DNA from: Catellatospora coxensis
GTDB taxonomy: Bacteria; Actinomycetota; Actinomycetes; Mycobacteriales; Micromonosporaceae
DNA length: 64,000 nt
Direction of reading: 5' to 3'
Assembly (NCBI RefSeq): GCF_016862635.1
Contig: NZ_BONI01000006.1
Location: 124,001 to 188,000, forward strand
Shown here: positions 8,804 to 16,417 of the stretch, piece by piece
Layout: every line of letters begins with the position of its first letter
How positions within the stretch are numbered: position 1 is the first letter of the stretch
Notes under the pieces: model-generated
Database searches by the model: none
What the model was told of the DNA's origin: nothing
The model's input: the letters and a program-made list of their open reading frames with translations, nothing else
Translations under genes and position numbers: made by a program

Positions 8804-9244
8804 ATGATCACAAACATCTCGCTGGTCACGGTGTACTGCCTCGACCAGGACAAGGCCCGCGACTTCTACGTCGACGTGCTCGGCTTCCAGCCCGGCACCG
8901 ACATCACCATGGGCGAGGGTTTCCGCTGGGTCACCGTCCGCCACCCCAGCCAGCCCGAACTGCAGGTCACCCTGATGACGCCGGGGCCGCCGCTGGACGC
9001 CGACGCCGCCGACTTCGTACGCCGCCAGCTGGAGAAGGGCCAGATGGGCGGGCTCGGCCTGAGCGTCGACGACTGCCGCAAGACGTTCGAGGAGCTCAGC
9101 GCCAAGGGCGTGGTCTTCCTCCAGGAGCCGGCCGACCGCCCGTACGGCGTCGAGGCGGTCATGCGCGACAACTCCGGCAACTGGCTGGTCCTCGTCGAGG
9201 AGAAGCAGTGGACCCCGGAGAACTTCGACTACCCCCGGGGCTGA
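8804..9244 (+). CDS. VOC (glyoxalase/bleomycin resistance) family protein
   Basis: A 146-residue vicinal-oxygen-chelate protein with two beta-alpha-beta-beta-beta modules: NISLVTVYCLDQDKARDFYV at the start and DDCRKTFEELSAKGVVFLQE in the second half, ending with a strand DNSGNWLVLVEE that supplies a metal-ligand Glu. It could be a glyoxalase, dioxygenase or drug-binding protein. It follows the AraC regulator by 10 bp. Its own TAGGCT -10 box (8791-8796) overlaps the AraC stop codon and lies 7 bp from the ATG, so it may also be transcribed separately as a leaderless message. Confidence 0.9.
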   Translation: MITNISLVTVYCLDQDKARDFYVDVLGFQPGTDITMGEGFRWVTVRHPSQPELQVTLMTPGPPLDADAADFVRRQLEKGQMGGLGLSVDDCRKTFEELSAKGVVFLQEPADRPYGVEAVMRDNSGNWLVLVEEKQWTPENFDYPRG

Positions 9245-9264
9245 CCCGCGGTCCCGTACGCGAT

Positions 9265-9295
9265 GGCGAGGGCCCCGGCGGAGGGTGCCCTCGCC
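9265..9295. terminator. Hairpin between convergent genes
   Basis: GGCGAGGG (9265-9272) pairs with CCCTCGCC (9288-9295), with a 15-nt loop, between the ends of the VOC gene and the small secreted protein gene. Confidence 0.55.
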
Positions 9296-9319
9296 TGCCT
9301 CCCACCTGAGGTGTCGGTG

Positions 9320-9643
9320 TCAGCAGTACCGGGCCACACCGGCCTCCCACCCGTCGCCGAAACCGGCCTCGTAGCCCTGGGCGAACTTCCAGTTGTCGAA
9401 CTGCCGGCTGGCGTACGAACGCTGGCAGTCCTCCTTCGCGTCCTTGAAGCCGTCGCGGTAGCCCTGCCGGTAGCCGTCGCGCCACGGATCCATGACGGGC
9501 TGCTCCTGCACGGCCACCGTGGACGACCGTGCGGCGGAAACCGGTCCGGAGGACGCCGGCGCGGCGGAGGCCGGCGCGGACACGGCCAGGGTGGCCGCTA
9601 TCGCGGCGGTGCCGAATAGAATTGACACCTTTCGGGTACGCAT
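9320..9643 (-). CDS. Small secreted protein with GYxxGYxDG motif
   Basis: A 107-residue exported protein. A signal peptide (RTRKVSILFGTAAIAATLAV, cleavage near ASAAPA) is followed by a Ser/Ala-rich linker and a compact C-terminal part with the repeats DGYRQGYRDGFKDAKEDC and GYEAGFGDGWEAG and a final Cys. Two cysteines could form one disulfide. Similar aromatic/Gly repeats occur in many actinobacterial secreted proteins of unknown role. I chose ATG 9643 because GGGGAGGAA lies directly upstream. The gap to the next gene (9644-9848) holds a cluster of GTGACG motifs at 9704-9734 and no gene. Confidence 0.8.
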   Translation of the reverse strand: MRTRKVSILFGTAAIAATLAVSAPASAAPASSGPVSAARSSTVAVQEQPVMDPWRDGYRQGYRDGFKDAKEDCQRSYASRQFDNWKFAQGYEAGFGDGWEAGVARYC

Positions 9644-9848
9644 GGGGTCTTCCTCCCCTCGGTCGGTGATCAACGCTTCCGGTCACTCATTCTGGGTCGG
9701 ACGCCGTCACCCGAACGTGACGCGGGCGTGACGGCCCCGGCGGCGCAGCGGACAGATCGGGCATCCGGCCTGTACCGGCATGGTCAGGACCGTAGGCTGC
9801 TCGTGGGTGCGGTGGGCGCCGCAGCCGGGCAGGCGAGACGAGTTGGTG

Positions 9849-10280
9849 ATGTCCCTACCTCGGGCGCAGGACGACAGGGCGGCACCCGCGGCGCACCTCT
9901 CGCTGCTCGGCGGATTCGAGCTCGCCGTGCACGACGATCCCGTGCCGCTGTCGGGTGGATCGGCCCGGCTGCTGGCCTTCGTGGCGATGCGCTGCCGCGC
10001 CGCCGTGCCGCGAGCCCTGGTCGCGCAGACCCTGTGGCCCGCCGCGCCGGAACGGTGCGCGTACGCCAACCTGCGTTCGGCGCTGGCGCGCCTGCCCCGG
10101 CCCTCCCGGGACGCGCTCGACGTCCGTCCTGACGAGATCCACCTGGCCCATCACGTGAGCGTGGACCTGCACCGGGCCCGCCGGACGGCATACCGCGCCC
10201 TCGATCCGGCGGTCGCCGTACACGACCTCGGACAGAAGGCCGAGGTTAAGAAGGGCACCTTCTTATACGCGGAGCGATAA
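9849..10280 (+). CDS. Short SARP-like winged-helix protein, probably truncated
   Basis: A 143-residue protein with one OmpR/PhoB-type winged helix of the AfsR/SARP kind (HLSLLGGFELAVHDDPVPLS, then LWPAAPERCAYANLRSALAR). SARPs normally continue with a bacterial transcriptional activation domain of about 150 residues. Here that part is missing. The last dozen residues (EVKKGTFLYAER) are encoded by repeat element A3, which also provides the stop. This looks like a gene cut short, or a DNA-binding remnant. The ATG at 9849 is chosen because the domain begins just after it. Confidence 0.65.
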   Translation: MSLPRAQDDRAAPAAHLSLLGGFELAVHDDPVPLSGGSARLLAFVAMRCRAAVPRALVAQTLWPAAPERCAYANLRSALARLPRPSRDALDVRPDEIHLAHHVSVDLHRARRTAYRALDPAVAVHDLGQKAEVKKGTFLYAER

Positions 10281-10302
10281 GAAGGTGCCCTTCCTTTGCC
10301 TT
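10246..10302 (-). repeat. 31-bp-register element A3 (inverted type)
   Basis: Half-sites at 10250-10262 and 10281-10293, starts 31 bp apart. The element lies between convergent genes, 11 bp from the GH43 stop and in sense orientation to GH43. The opposing SARP-like gene reads into it. Confidence 0.9.
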
Positions 10303-10312
10303 GGACGGTGCC

Positions 10313-11902
10313 TCAGGCGGTGTAGGTGGCGTGGGCGAAGTCGGCGGGCATGGCGTTGCCGGACAGGTCGTGGGACCACAGGCCGACGAAGGCGCCGGTG
10401 AAGCCCCAGATCTGGAAGACGCCCTCGGGGCTGGCCTCGATGGCGTGCTCGTCGGACAGGATGCGAGCGTCCAGCGCCGAGCCCAGGCGCTGCCAGTCCT
10501 GGCCGTCCAGCGACCAGCTGAAGCGCAGGTCGGGCAGGTCCAGGTCGGCCCGGAGGTGGACCGGGCCGGTCGGCGGGACCGGGACCGGGGTGTGCGGCGG
10601 GCGGTGCAGCCGGCCCCGGTCGCAGGACAGCAGCTCCAGGCAGCGGCCCAGGCCCTCCCGCCAGGTCAGGTACGCGTAGTGCCAGTTGCGCGTGTTGTAG
10701 AAGGCGGTGATCCCCGCCAGCTGCTGCGGCGAGCGCGGATCGGCCTCGACGGACGCGGCGAAGCCGCACTTCGCCGCGGTGACCCGGCGCGCCACCAGGC
10801 TGGTGTCGAACTTCGACGACGGCGAGCGCCCGCCGTGCAGCCGCAGGTGGCCGGGCCGGGCATGCAGCGACGCCCAGTCGGCGTGGAACGGCCGCCGCAG
10901 CGTGCTCCACTGCGGGCCGAGCACGGGCGCGTCGAAGTCGTCGGTCGCCGGCTCGGCGGGCCACGGGTGCGGAGCGAGGTCGGGCGCCGGGACGGTCAGG
11001 GCGGGCCGTGCTCCCTCGATGCGCGGCCAGCCGTCGGTGGTCCAGTTCACCGGGGCCAGCGCGGTCTCCCGCCCGAGCACGCACTCGTCGCGCTCGGTGA
11101 GCGGCCGCCCGACCAGGTACGCCAGGTACCACTCCCCGGCCGGGGTGTCGACCAGGCTGCCGTGCCCCGCCTTCTGCAGCGGCAGCCTCGGCTCGCGCGC
11201 CGCGCTGACCAGCGGCGTCTGCGGATCGACCTGGTACGGCCCGAGCAGCGTTCGTGACCGCGCCACCGTGACCTGGTGGTCCCAGCCCGTGCCGCCTTCG
11301 GCGGTGAGCAGGTAGTACCAGCCGTCGCGCCGGTACAGGTGCGGCCCCTCGGTGTACAGCGCGGGCGTACCACTGAAGATCGTCACCGGTTCGCCGAGCA
11401 GCTTGCCGGTGGCCCGGTCGAACTCCTGCGCGATGATGCCCGCCGACCAGTGGTGCCCCGGCCGCCAGTCGAGGTCGTTGCTGAGCAGCCAGCTGCGGCC
11501 GTCCTCGTCGTGGAACAGCGACGGGTCGAAGCCCCGGGCGTGCAGCACCACCGGGTCCGACCACGGCCCCTCGACCGAGGTCGCGGTGACGACGTAGTTC
11601 GGCACGTCCCAGAACCCGCCCGCATACCCGGCGACGTTCGTGAACACCAGGTAGAACACCCCGTCGGCGTACGACAGGCAGGGTGCCCACACCCCGCCGG
11701 AGTCGGGCGTGCCGGTCAGGTCGAGCAGCCGCGGCTCGGTGAGCGCGCCGCCCAGCGGCCGCCAGTGCACCAGGTCGCGGGAGTGGTGCAGGCGCACCCC
11801 CGGCATCCACTCGAACGTCGACGTGGCGACGTAGTAGTCCTCGCCCACGCGCAGGATCGACGGGTCCGGGTGGAAGCCGGGCAGGATCGGGTTGCGGATC
11901 AT
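10313..11902 (-). CDS. GH43 beta-xylosidase / arabinofuranosidase
   Basis: A 529-residue cytoplasmic GH43 enzyme of the beta-xylosidase subgroup. The catalytic base is D13 in PGFHPDPSI, and the general acid Glu lies in ALYTEGPHLY in the five-bladed propeller. The C-terminal 200 residues (from DDFDAPVLGPQWSTLRRPF) form the beta-sandwich domain typical of these enzymes. No signal peptide is present, so it acts on imported oligosaccharides, probably xylo- or arabinoxylo-oligosaccharides. Its ATG overlaps the stop of the upstream permease gene by 4 bp (ATGA), showing translational coupling in the importer operon. Element A3 lies just downstream. Confidence 0.9.
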   Translation of the reverse strand: MIRNPILPGFHPDPSILRVGEDYYVATSTFEWMPGVRLHHSRDLVHWRPLGGALTEPRLLDLTGTPDSGGVWAPCLSYADGVFYLVFTNVAGYAGGFWDVPNYVVTATSVEGPWSDPVVLHARGFDPSLFHDEDGRSWLLSNDLDWRPGHHWSAGIIAQEFDRATGKLLGEPVTIFSGTPALYTEGPHLYRRDGWYYLLTAEGGTGWDHQVTVARSRTLLGPYQVDPQTPLVSAAREPRLPLQKAGHGSLVDTPAGEWYLAYLVGRPLTERDECVLGRETALAPVNWTTDGWPRIEGARPALTVPAPDLAPHPWPAEPATDDFDAPVLGPQWSTLRRPFHADWASLHARPGHLRLHGGRSPSSKFDTSLVARRVTAAKCGFAASVEADPRSPQQLAGITAFYNTRNWHYAYLTWREGLGRCLELLSCDRGRLHRPPHTPVPVPPTGPVHLRADLDLPDLRFSWSLDGQDWQRLGSALDARILSDEHAIEASPEGVFQIWGFTGAFVGLWSHDLSGNAMPADFAHATYTA

Positions 11903-12774
11903 CCCTTCACCGCGCCCGCCATGATGCCGCCGACGATCTGGCGGGCCAGCAGCAGGAACACGCCGAGCACCGGCAGCACGCCGAGCAGCGCGCCGGTCAG
12001 CATCAGCGCGTAGTCGGTGTAGTAGCCGCTGGCCAGCACGGACAGCGCGACCTGCACGGTGGGGTTCTCCGGGTTGAGCACGACCAGCGGCCAGAAGAAG
12101 TCGTTCCACGCGCCCATGAAGGTGAACAGGCCCAGCACCGCCGCGGCGGGCCGGATCGCGGGCAGCGCCACGTGCCAGAAGATGCGCACCAGCGAGCAGC
12201 CGTCCATCATCGCGGCCTCGACCAGCTCGTTGGGCACGGTCTCGTCGACGGCCTGGCGCATCCAGAACACGCCGAACGCCGACACCAGCGCGGGCACGAT
12301 CAGCGCCTGCAGGTGCCCGGTCCAGCCGAGTTCGGTGGTGAGCAGGTAGAGCGGGATGATGCCGAGCTGGGTCGGCACCATCATGGTCGCCACGACGGTG
12401 ACCAGCAGGGCGTTGCGGCCGCGGAAGCGCAGCCGGGCGAACGCGAAGCCGGCCAGCGCCGAGAAGAACACGTTGCCGACGGCGACGGTGGTGGCCACGA
12501 TCGCCGAGTTCATCAGCGCGAGGGAGAACTCGGAGCTCTCGAAGACGCGGCTGATGTTCTCCATCAGGTTGCCGCCCGGCACCAGCGGCGGGGTGGCCTC
12601 GCCGATGGCGCTGTTGTCGGAGCTGGCCACGACGAAGGTCCAGTACAGCGGGAATATCGACGAGGCGAGCACGGCGGCCAGCAGCATATAGATCAGCGGG
12701 CGGCCGCGTCCCCCGGCGGGGCGGGCGCGGCGCCGGCGGCGCGGCACGGCGGTGGCTGCGGTGGTGGTGGTCAT
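11899..12774 (-). CDS. Sugar ABC transporter permease, MalG/CebG type
   Basis: A 291-residue inner-membrane permease with six predicted transmembrane helices and the EAA loop NELVEAAMMDGCSLVRIFWH, which contacts the ATPase. The N-terminal 25 residues are basic and cytoplasmic. It pairs with the upstream MalF-type permease 10 bp away. The operon has no ATP-binding protein; in related actinomycetes a single MsiK ATPase encoded elsewhere serves many such importers, and I infer the same here. Confidence 0.92.
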   Translation of the reverse strand: MTTTTAATAVPRRRRRARPAGGRGRPLIYMLLAAVLASSIFPLYWTFVVASSDNSAIGEATPPLVPGGNLMENISRVFESSEFSLALMNSAIVATTVAVGNVFFSALAGFAFARLRFRGRNALLVTVVATMMVPTQLGIIPLYLLTTELGWTGHLQALIVPALVSAFGVFWMRQAVDETVPNELVEAAMMDGCSLVRIFWHVALPAIRPAAAVLGLFTFMGAWNDFFWPLVVLNPENPTVQVALSVLASGYYTDYALMLTGALLGVLPVLGVFLLLARQIVGGIMAGAVKG

Positions 12775-12784
12775 CGAGGGCTCC

Positions 12785-13684
12785 TCAGCGGCTCGCGACG
12801 GTGCGGCGTACCACCGCGAAGTTGAACAATGCGAAGAGGGCGACGATCAGGAAGAGCACCCAGGCGATGGTGGCGGCGGAGCCGGCGTCGAAGAGCGTGA
12901 AGCCCTTCTCGTACAGGTACATCGTGATCGTCTGGTACTGCCGGTCGGAGCCGCCGGTGCCGGTCGAGGCGCCCTTGGACTCGAACAGCAGGGGCTCGGC
13001 GAACAGCTGCAGGCCGCCGATGGTGGACACGACCGTGGTGAACAGGATCGTCGGTCGGATTATCGGCACCGTGACGGTCCAGAACGCCTTCCAGGTCGAC
13101 GCGCCGTCCAGGCGGGCCGACTCGTAGAGGTCGTTGGGCACCGCCTGCATCGCGGCCAGGTAGATCAGCGCGTTGTAGCCGGTCCAGCGCCACGTCACGA
13201 TGGCGGCGATGGCCAGGTGCGAGGACCACACGTTGGCGGGCCAGTCGATCGGCTCCATGCCGACCAGGCCGAGCAGCCAGTTGACGATGCCGAAGTCGCG
13301 GCCGAAGACCTGGGCGAAGACCAGGGCCACCGCGACCACGGACACCACGTTGGGCACCAGCACCCCGGCGCGCCAGAAGGTGCGCCCGCGCAGCTTGGTG
13401 TTGAGCAGCGCGGCCAGGCCGAGCGCGATGAACAGCTGCGGCACCGTCGAGATGACGAACAGGCTCAGCGTGTTGACCAGCGCGTTCCAGAAGTCCGGAT
13501 CGGCGAACAGGTCGCTGTAGTTGGCGAGGCCGATGTAACCGCCGTCGCCGTTGATGAGGTGCCAGTCGTGCAGCGACATCCACAGCGTCGCCAGCAGCGG
13601 GTATGCCCCGAACACGGCGAACAGCACGAAGAACGGTGCGACGAACAGGTACGGGGTGAGGTGCCGGTCGAGGCGCCCGCGCAT
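12785..13684 (-). CDS. Sugar ABC transporter permease, MalF/CebF type
   Basis: A 299-residue membrane permease with six predicted helices, a long periplasmic-type segment after helix 1, and the EAA loop NDLYESARLDGASTWKAFWT. It is the second half of the channel with the MalG-type partner downstream. It closely resembles the permease at 41244-42155 in the ceb-like locus, including the [19 protein letters not shown] stretch, so the two loci are paralogous. Confidence 0.92.
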   Translation of the reverse strand: MRGRLDRHLTPYLFVAPFFVLFAVFGAYPLLATLWMSLHDWHLINGDGGYIGLANYSDLFADPDFWNALVNTLSLFVISTVPQLFIALGLAALLNTKLRGRTFWRAGVLVPNVVSVVAVALVFAQVFGRDFGIVNWLLGLVGMEPIDWPANVWSSHLAIAAIVTWRWTGYNALIYLAAMQAVPNDLYESARLDGASTWKAFWTVTVPIIRPTILFTTVVSTIGGLQLFAEPLLFESKGASTGTGGSDRQYQTITMYLYEKGFTLFDAGSAATIAWVLFLIVALFALFNFAVVRRTVASR

Positions 13685-13710
13685 GTCAGCTCCTGGAAAG
13701 GGGTAGAAGG

Positions 13711-13747
13711 GGGCGGCACGGCGCCGAGAGGTAGCGCCGTGCCGCCC
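13711..13747 (-). terminator. Intercistronic hairpin after the binding-protein gene
   Basis: Perfect 14-bp stem GGGCGGCACGGCGC (13711-13724) with GCGCCGTGCCGCCC (13734-13747) and a 9-nt loop, starting 6 bp after the binding-protein stop. It probably stabilises the upstream message or partly terminates transcription, giving more binding protein than permease. The second importer locus has a hairpin in the same place. Confidence 0.7.
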
Positions 13748-13753
13748 GGGTTC

Positions 13754-15052
13754 TCACTTGCCGAGGGCCTTGCCGGCCTCGGACAGGGCCTGCGTCCAGG
13801 CGTCGGCCGCCGACTGCTTGCCCTGCTCGACGCGGGCCAGGGCCCGGCCGAAGACGGGGCGCACGTCGGCGTCCTTGGTGCCGCGGTAGTTCGGCTGCAG
13901 GGTCTCGCCGGACTTGGCGTAGATCTCGCCGACCGGGGCGTTGCTGAAGTACTCGTTCTTGAAGCCGAGCACGGCCGGGTTCTTCAGGGTCTCCGGCTGC
14001 GACGGCAGCGAGCCGACGTTCTGGAAGATCTTGGCCTCGGACTCCGGCGAGGTGAGGAACTTCGCCAGCTCGTACGCCTCCTTGGCGTGCTTGCCCTGCT
14101 TCGGCACGGTCAGGAACGACCCGCCCCAGTTGCCGCCGTTGCCGGGGATCTTGGCGATGTCCCACTTGCCGGCGTTCTCCGGGCCGGAGCCGTCCTTGAT
14201 CAGGCCCAGCATCCAGCTCGGGCACGGCAGCGTGGCGAACGTGCCCTGCTTGAAGCCGACGTTCCACTGCTGGCTGAACGGGTCGAGCTTGGCCGACATG
14301 CCCGGCTTGTTGGCCACCGCGGCGACCTTGTCGAACGCGGTCTTCACGGCCGGGTTGCTGTCGCCGACGTATGCGTCGGAGGTGTCGAAGTAGCCGTACG
14401 GGGTCTGGTTCATCATGGCCTGGTAGATGTTGCCCACGCCGTCGAACCACTTGGCCTTGCTGCCGGAGCCGATGAACCGGTCGCCGACCGCGAAGTACTC
14501 GTCCCAGCCGGTCCACAGCGCCGACACCGCGTCCCGCTCGACCGGCAGGCCGGCCGCCTTGAACAGGTCGGAGCGGTAGCACAGGGCCAGGCCGCCCATG
14601 TCGGTGCCGAGGCCCATCACGAAGTTGCCGTTGTCGGCCAGGCTCTGCTCCCACTTCCAGGGCAGCCACTGCTTGGCCAGGTCCTTGGCGCCGAAGTCGG
14701 CCAGGTTGACGAACTTGTCCTTGGACTGGCGGAACTGCGGGATGTAGCCCTCTTCGACGGCCTCGATGTCGGCCGCGCCGGCGCCCGCGCCCAGGCGGGT
14801 GGCCAGCTGCTTGTGGTGCTGGTCGAACTCGGTGACCCGGAGCTTGATCTCGATGTTCGGGTGCGCGGCCATGTAGTCCTTGACCAGCGGCTCGTACCCG
14901 AAGTCACTGAACGTGGCGACGGTGAGGGTGATCTTGTCGCCCTCGCCGGCGCTGTCGTCGCCGCCGCCGCAGCCGGTGAGCGCGAGCGCTCCGGCGACGA
15001 GACCGGCGGCCAGGCGAACGCCCCTGCGGGCGAACACGCCTCCTGCTGCCAT
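13754..15052 (-). CDS. Oligosaccharide-binding lipoprotein, CebE type
   Basis: A 432-residue extracellular solute-binding protein. The signal peptide ends in the lipobox ALTGC with lipidated C28, so it is anchored outside the membrane and delivers sugar to the permeases. The body has the family 1 solute-binding fold, with motifs KWEQSLADNGNFVMGLGTD and GGLALCYRSDLFKAAGLP that recur in the paralogue at 42246-43514. The ligand is probably a plant oligosaccharide; the GH43 gene in the operon suggests a xylo-oligosaccharide. ATG 15052 has a strong GAGGAGG ribosome binding site. It is first in its operon and divergent from the LacI gene. Confidence 0.92.
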   Translation of the reverse strand: MAAGGVFARRGVRLAAGLVAGALALTGCGGGDDSAGEGDKITLTVATFSDFGYEPLVKDYMAAHPNIEIKLRVTEFDQHHKQLATRLGAGAGAADIEAVEEGYIPQFRQSKDKFVNLADFGAKDLAKQWLPWKWEQSLADNGNFVMGLGTDMGGLALCYRSDLFKAAGLPVERDAVSALWTGWDEYFAVGDRFIGSGSKAKWFDGVGNIYQAMMNQTPYGYFDTSDAYVGDSNPAVKTAFDKVAAVANKPGMSAKLDPFSQQWNVGFKQGTFATLPCPSWMLGLIKDGSGPENAGKWDIAKIPGNGGNWGGSFLTVPKQGKHAKEAYELAKFLTSPESEAKIFQNVGSLPSQPETLKNPAVLGFKNEYFSNAPVGEIYAKSGETLQPNYRGTKDADVRPVFGRALARVEQGKQSAADAWTQALSEAGKALGK

Positions 15053-15191
15053 GCGTTCCTCCTCGATGAACGGGCCGGCGGGCGGCCCGGAAATGAGTTC
15101 TGGGGGGAGCGCCGCGCCGCCGGGATGCCGAGGAGCTCCGGCGGCGGCGCGGTGACAGCAACCTAGGAGCGGCCGAAACAAACGAGAACAA

Positions 15192-15201
15192 GTTTCGAAA
15201 C
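15192..15201. promoter_or_regulatory. LacI-type operator GTTTCGAAAC, site 1
   Basis: A perfect 10-bp palindrome between the divergent binding-protein and LacI genes. A degenerate second copy, GTTGCGAAAC, lies at 15225-15234. The same palindrome recurs before the two-module glycosidase gene (16335-16344). The central CG and the position fit LacI-family operators. Confidence 0.7.
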
Positions 15202-15241
15202 ATGGTGGTCATCCGGTCGAGGGTGTTGCGAAACTGTCTCG

Positions 15242-16288
15242 GTGACCGCAGCACCAGAAACCCCAGGCCGGACCGCCGCCGCCCCGCGCTGCACGCTGGG
15301 CGACATCGCCCGCGAGGCGAACGTGTCCGTGCCGACCGTGTCGAAGGTCCTCAACGGCCACAGCGACATCTCGCCGCAGACCCGCCGCCGGATCGAGACC
15401 CTGCTGACGCGGTACGGCTACCAGCGCCCCCGGGCCCCGCGCCGCAAGACACAGCGCGGCGACCTGATCGATCTGGTCATAAACGAGCTGGACAGCGCCT
15501 GGGGCCTGGAGATCCTCACCGGCGTCGAGCAGGTCGCCGAGGCCGCCGGGCTGGGCCTGGTCGTCTCCGCCGTGCACAACCGGGCCAGCCTGACCCGGCG
15601 CTGGCTGGAGGGGCTGATCTCGCGCGGCTCGCAGGGAGCGATCCTGGTCCTGTCGGACCTGTCCGACGACCAGCGCGCCGAACTCCAGCGCCGCACCCTG
15701 CCCTTCGTCGTGGTCGACGGGGTCAGCCAGCCCCCGCCGGACGTGCCCAGCGTCGGGGCGACGAACTTCTCCGGCGGGTACGCCGCCGCCGAGCACCTGA
15801 TCAAGCTCGGGCACCGCCGGATCGGGGCGATCGGCGGCCCCGAGCAGCTGCTGTGCAGCCGCGCCCGGATCGCCGGCTACCGCGCCGCGCTGGAGTCCGC
15901 GGGCCTGCCCACCGACCGCGACCTGGTCCGCTACGGCAACTTCCAGCACAGCGGCGGCCTGCGCGCCGCCCAGCAGCTACTCGCCCTGGCCGACCCGCCC
16001 ACCGCGATCTTCGCGGGCAGCGACCAGCAGGCCACCGGCGTCTACGAGGCCGCGCGCCTGGTCGGCCGCCAGATCCCGCACGACCTGTCCGTGGTCGGTT
16101 TCGACGACCTGCACTACGCCCAGTGGACCGCCCCGCCGCTGACCACGATCCGCCAGCCCCTGCACGAGATGGGCGCCTCCGCCGCCCGCCTGCTCCTGCG
16201 CCTGGTGAACGGCGAACACCTGGAAGCCCCCCGCATCGAGCTCCACACCGAACTCATCCTCCGCAACAGCACCGCCGCGTTGCGCTGA
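15242..16288 (+). CDS. LacI-family transcriptional repressor of the first sugar locus
   Basis: A 348-residue regulator. The N-terminal LacI helix-turn-helix is TLGDIAREANVSVPTVSKVL (about residues 18-37), with the hinge helix after NGHSDISPQTRRRI, then a periplasmic-binding-protein-like sugar sensor domain (LIDLVINELDSAWGLEILTG through the C-terminus). The GTG start at 15242 has no clear ribosome binding site. Divergent position and the shared GTTTCGAAAC sites suggest it represses both the importer operon and the two-module glycosidase gene that follows, releasing them when an oligosaccharide binds. Confidence 0.92.
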   Translation: MTAAPETPGRTAAAPRCTLGDIAREANVSVPTVSKVLNGHSDISPQTRRRIETLLTRYGYQRPRAPRRKTQRGDLIDLVINELDSAWGLEILTGVEQVAEAAGLGLVVSAVHNRASLTRRWLEGLISRGSQGAILVLSDLSDDQRAELQRRTLPFVVVDGVSQPPPDVPSVGATNFSGGYAAAEHLIKLGHRRIGAIGGPEQLLCSRARIAGYRAALESAGLPTDRDLVRYGNFQHSGGLRAAQQLLALADPPTAIFAGSDQQATGVYEAARLVGRQIPHDLSVVGFDDLHYAQWTAPPLTTIRQPLHEMGASAARLLLRLVNGEHLEAPRIELHTELILRNSTAALR

Positions 16289-16334
16289 CGCCGACCTTCA
16301 CCCAGCGCGACCGGGGCGGCGCGTTGCGGTGGGA

Positions 16335-16344
16335 GTTTCGAAAC
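16335..16344. promoter_or_regulatory. LacI-type operator GTTTCGAAAC, site 2
   Basis: Same perfect palindrome as at 15192-15201, flanked here by GGGA and TTCGCG, 73 bp before the start of the two-module glycosidase gene. It places that gene in the regulon of the neighbouring LacI repressor. Confidence 0.7.
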
Positions 16345-16417
16345 TTCGCGACATGTGTTCGTAACAGGCCCTAGCGTGCCCAGCCATCGATCCTTCGCTC
16401 CGGAAGGCAAGGCACTC

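Noticed and set aside
12752-15166. A long plus-strand frame opposite the first importer operon
   Set aside because: Composition is His/Gln/Arg/Gly-rich without domains, and it lies antisense to well-supported permease and binding-protein genes.
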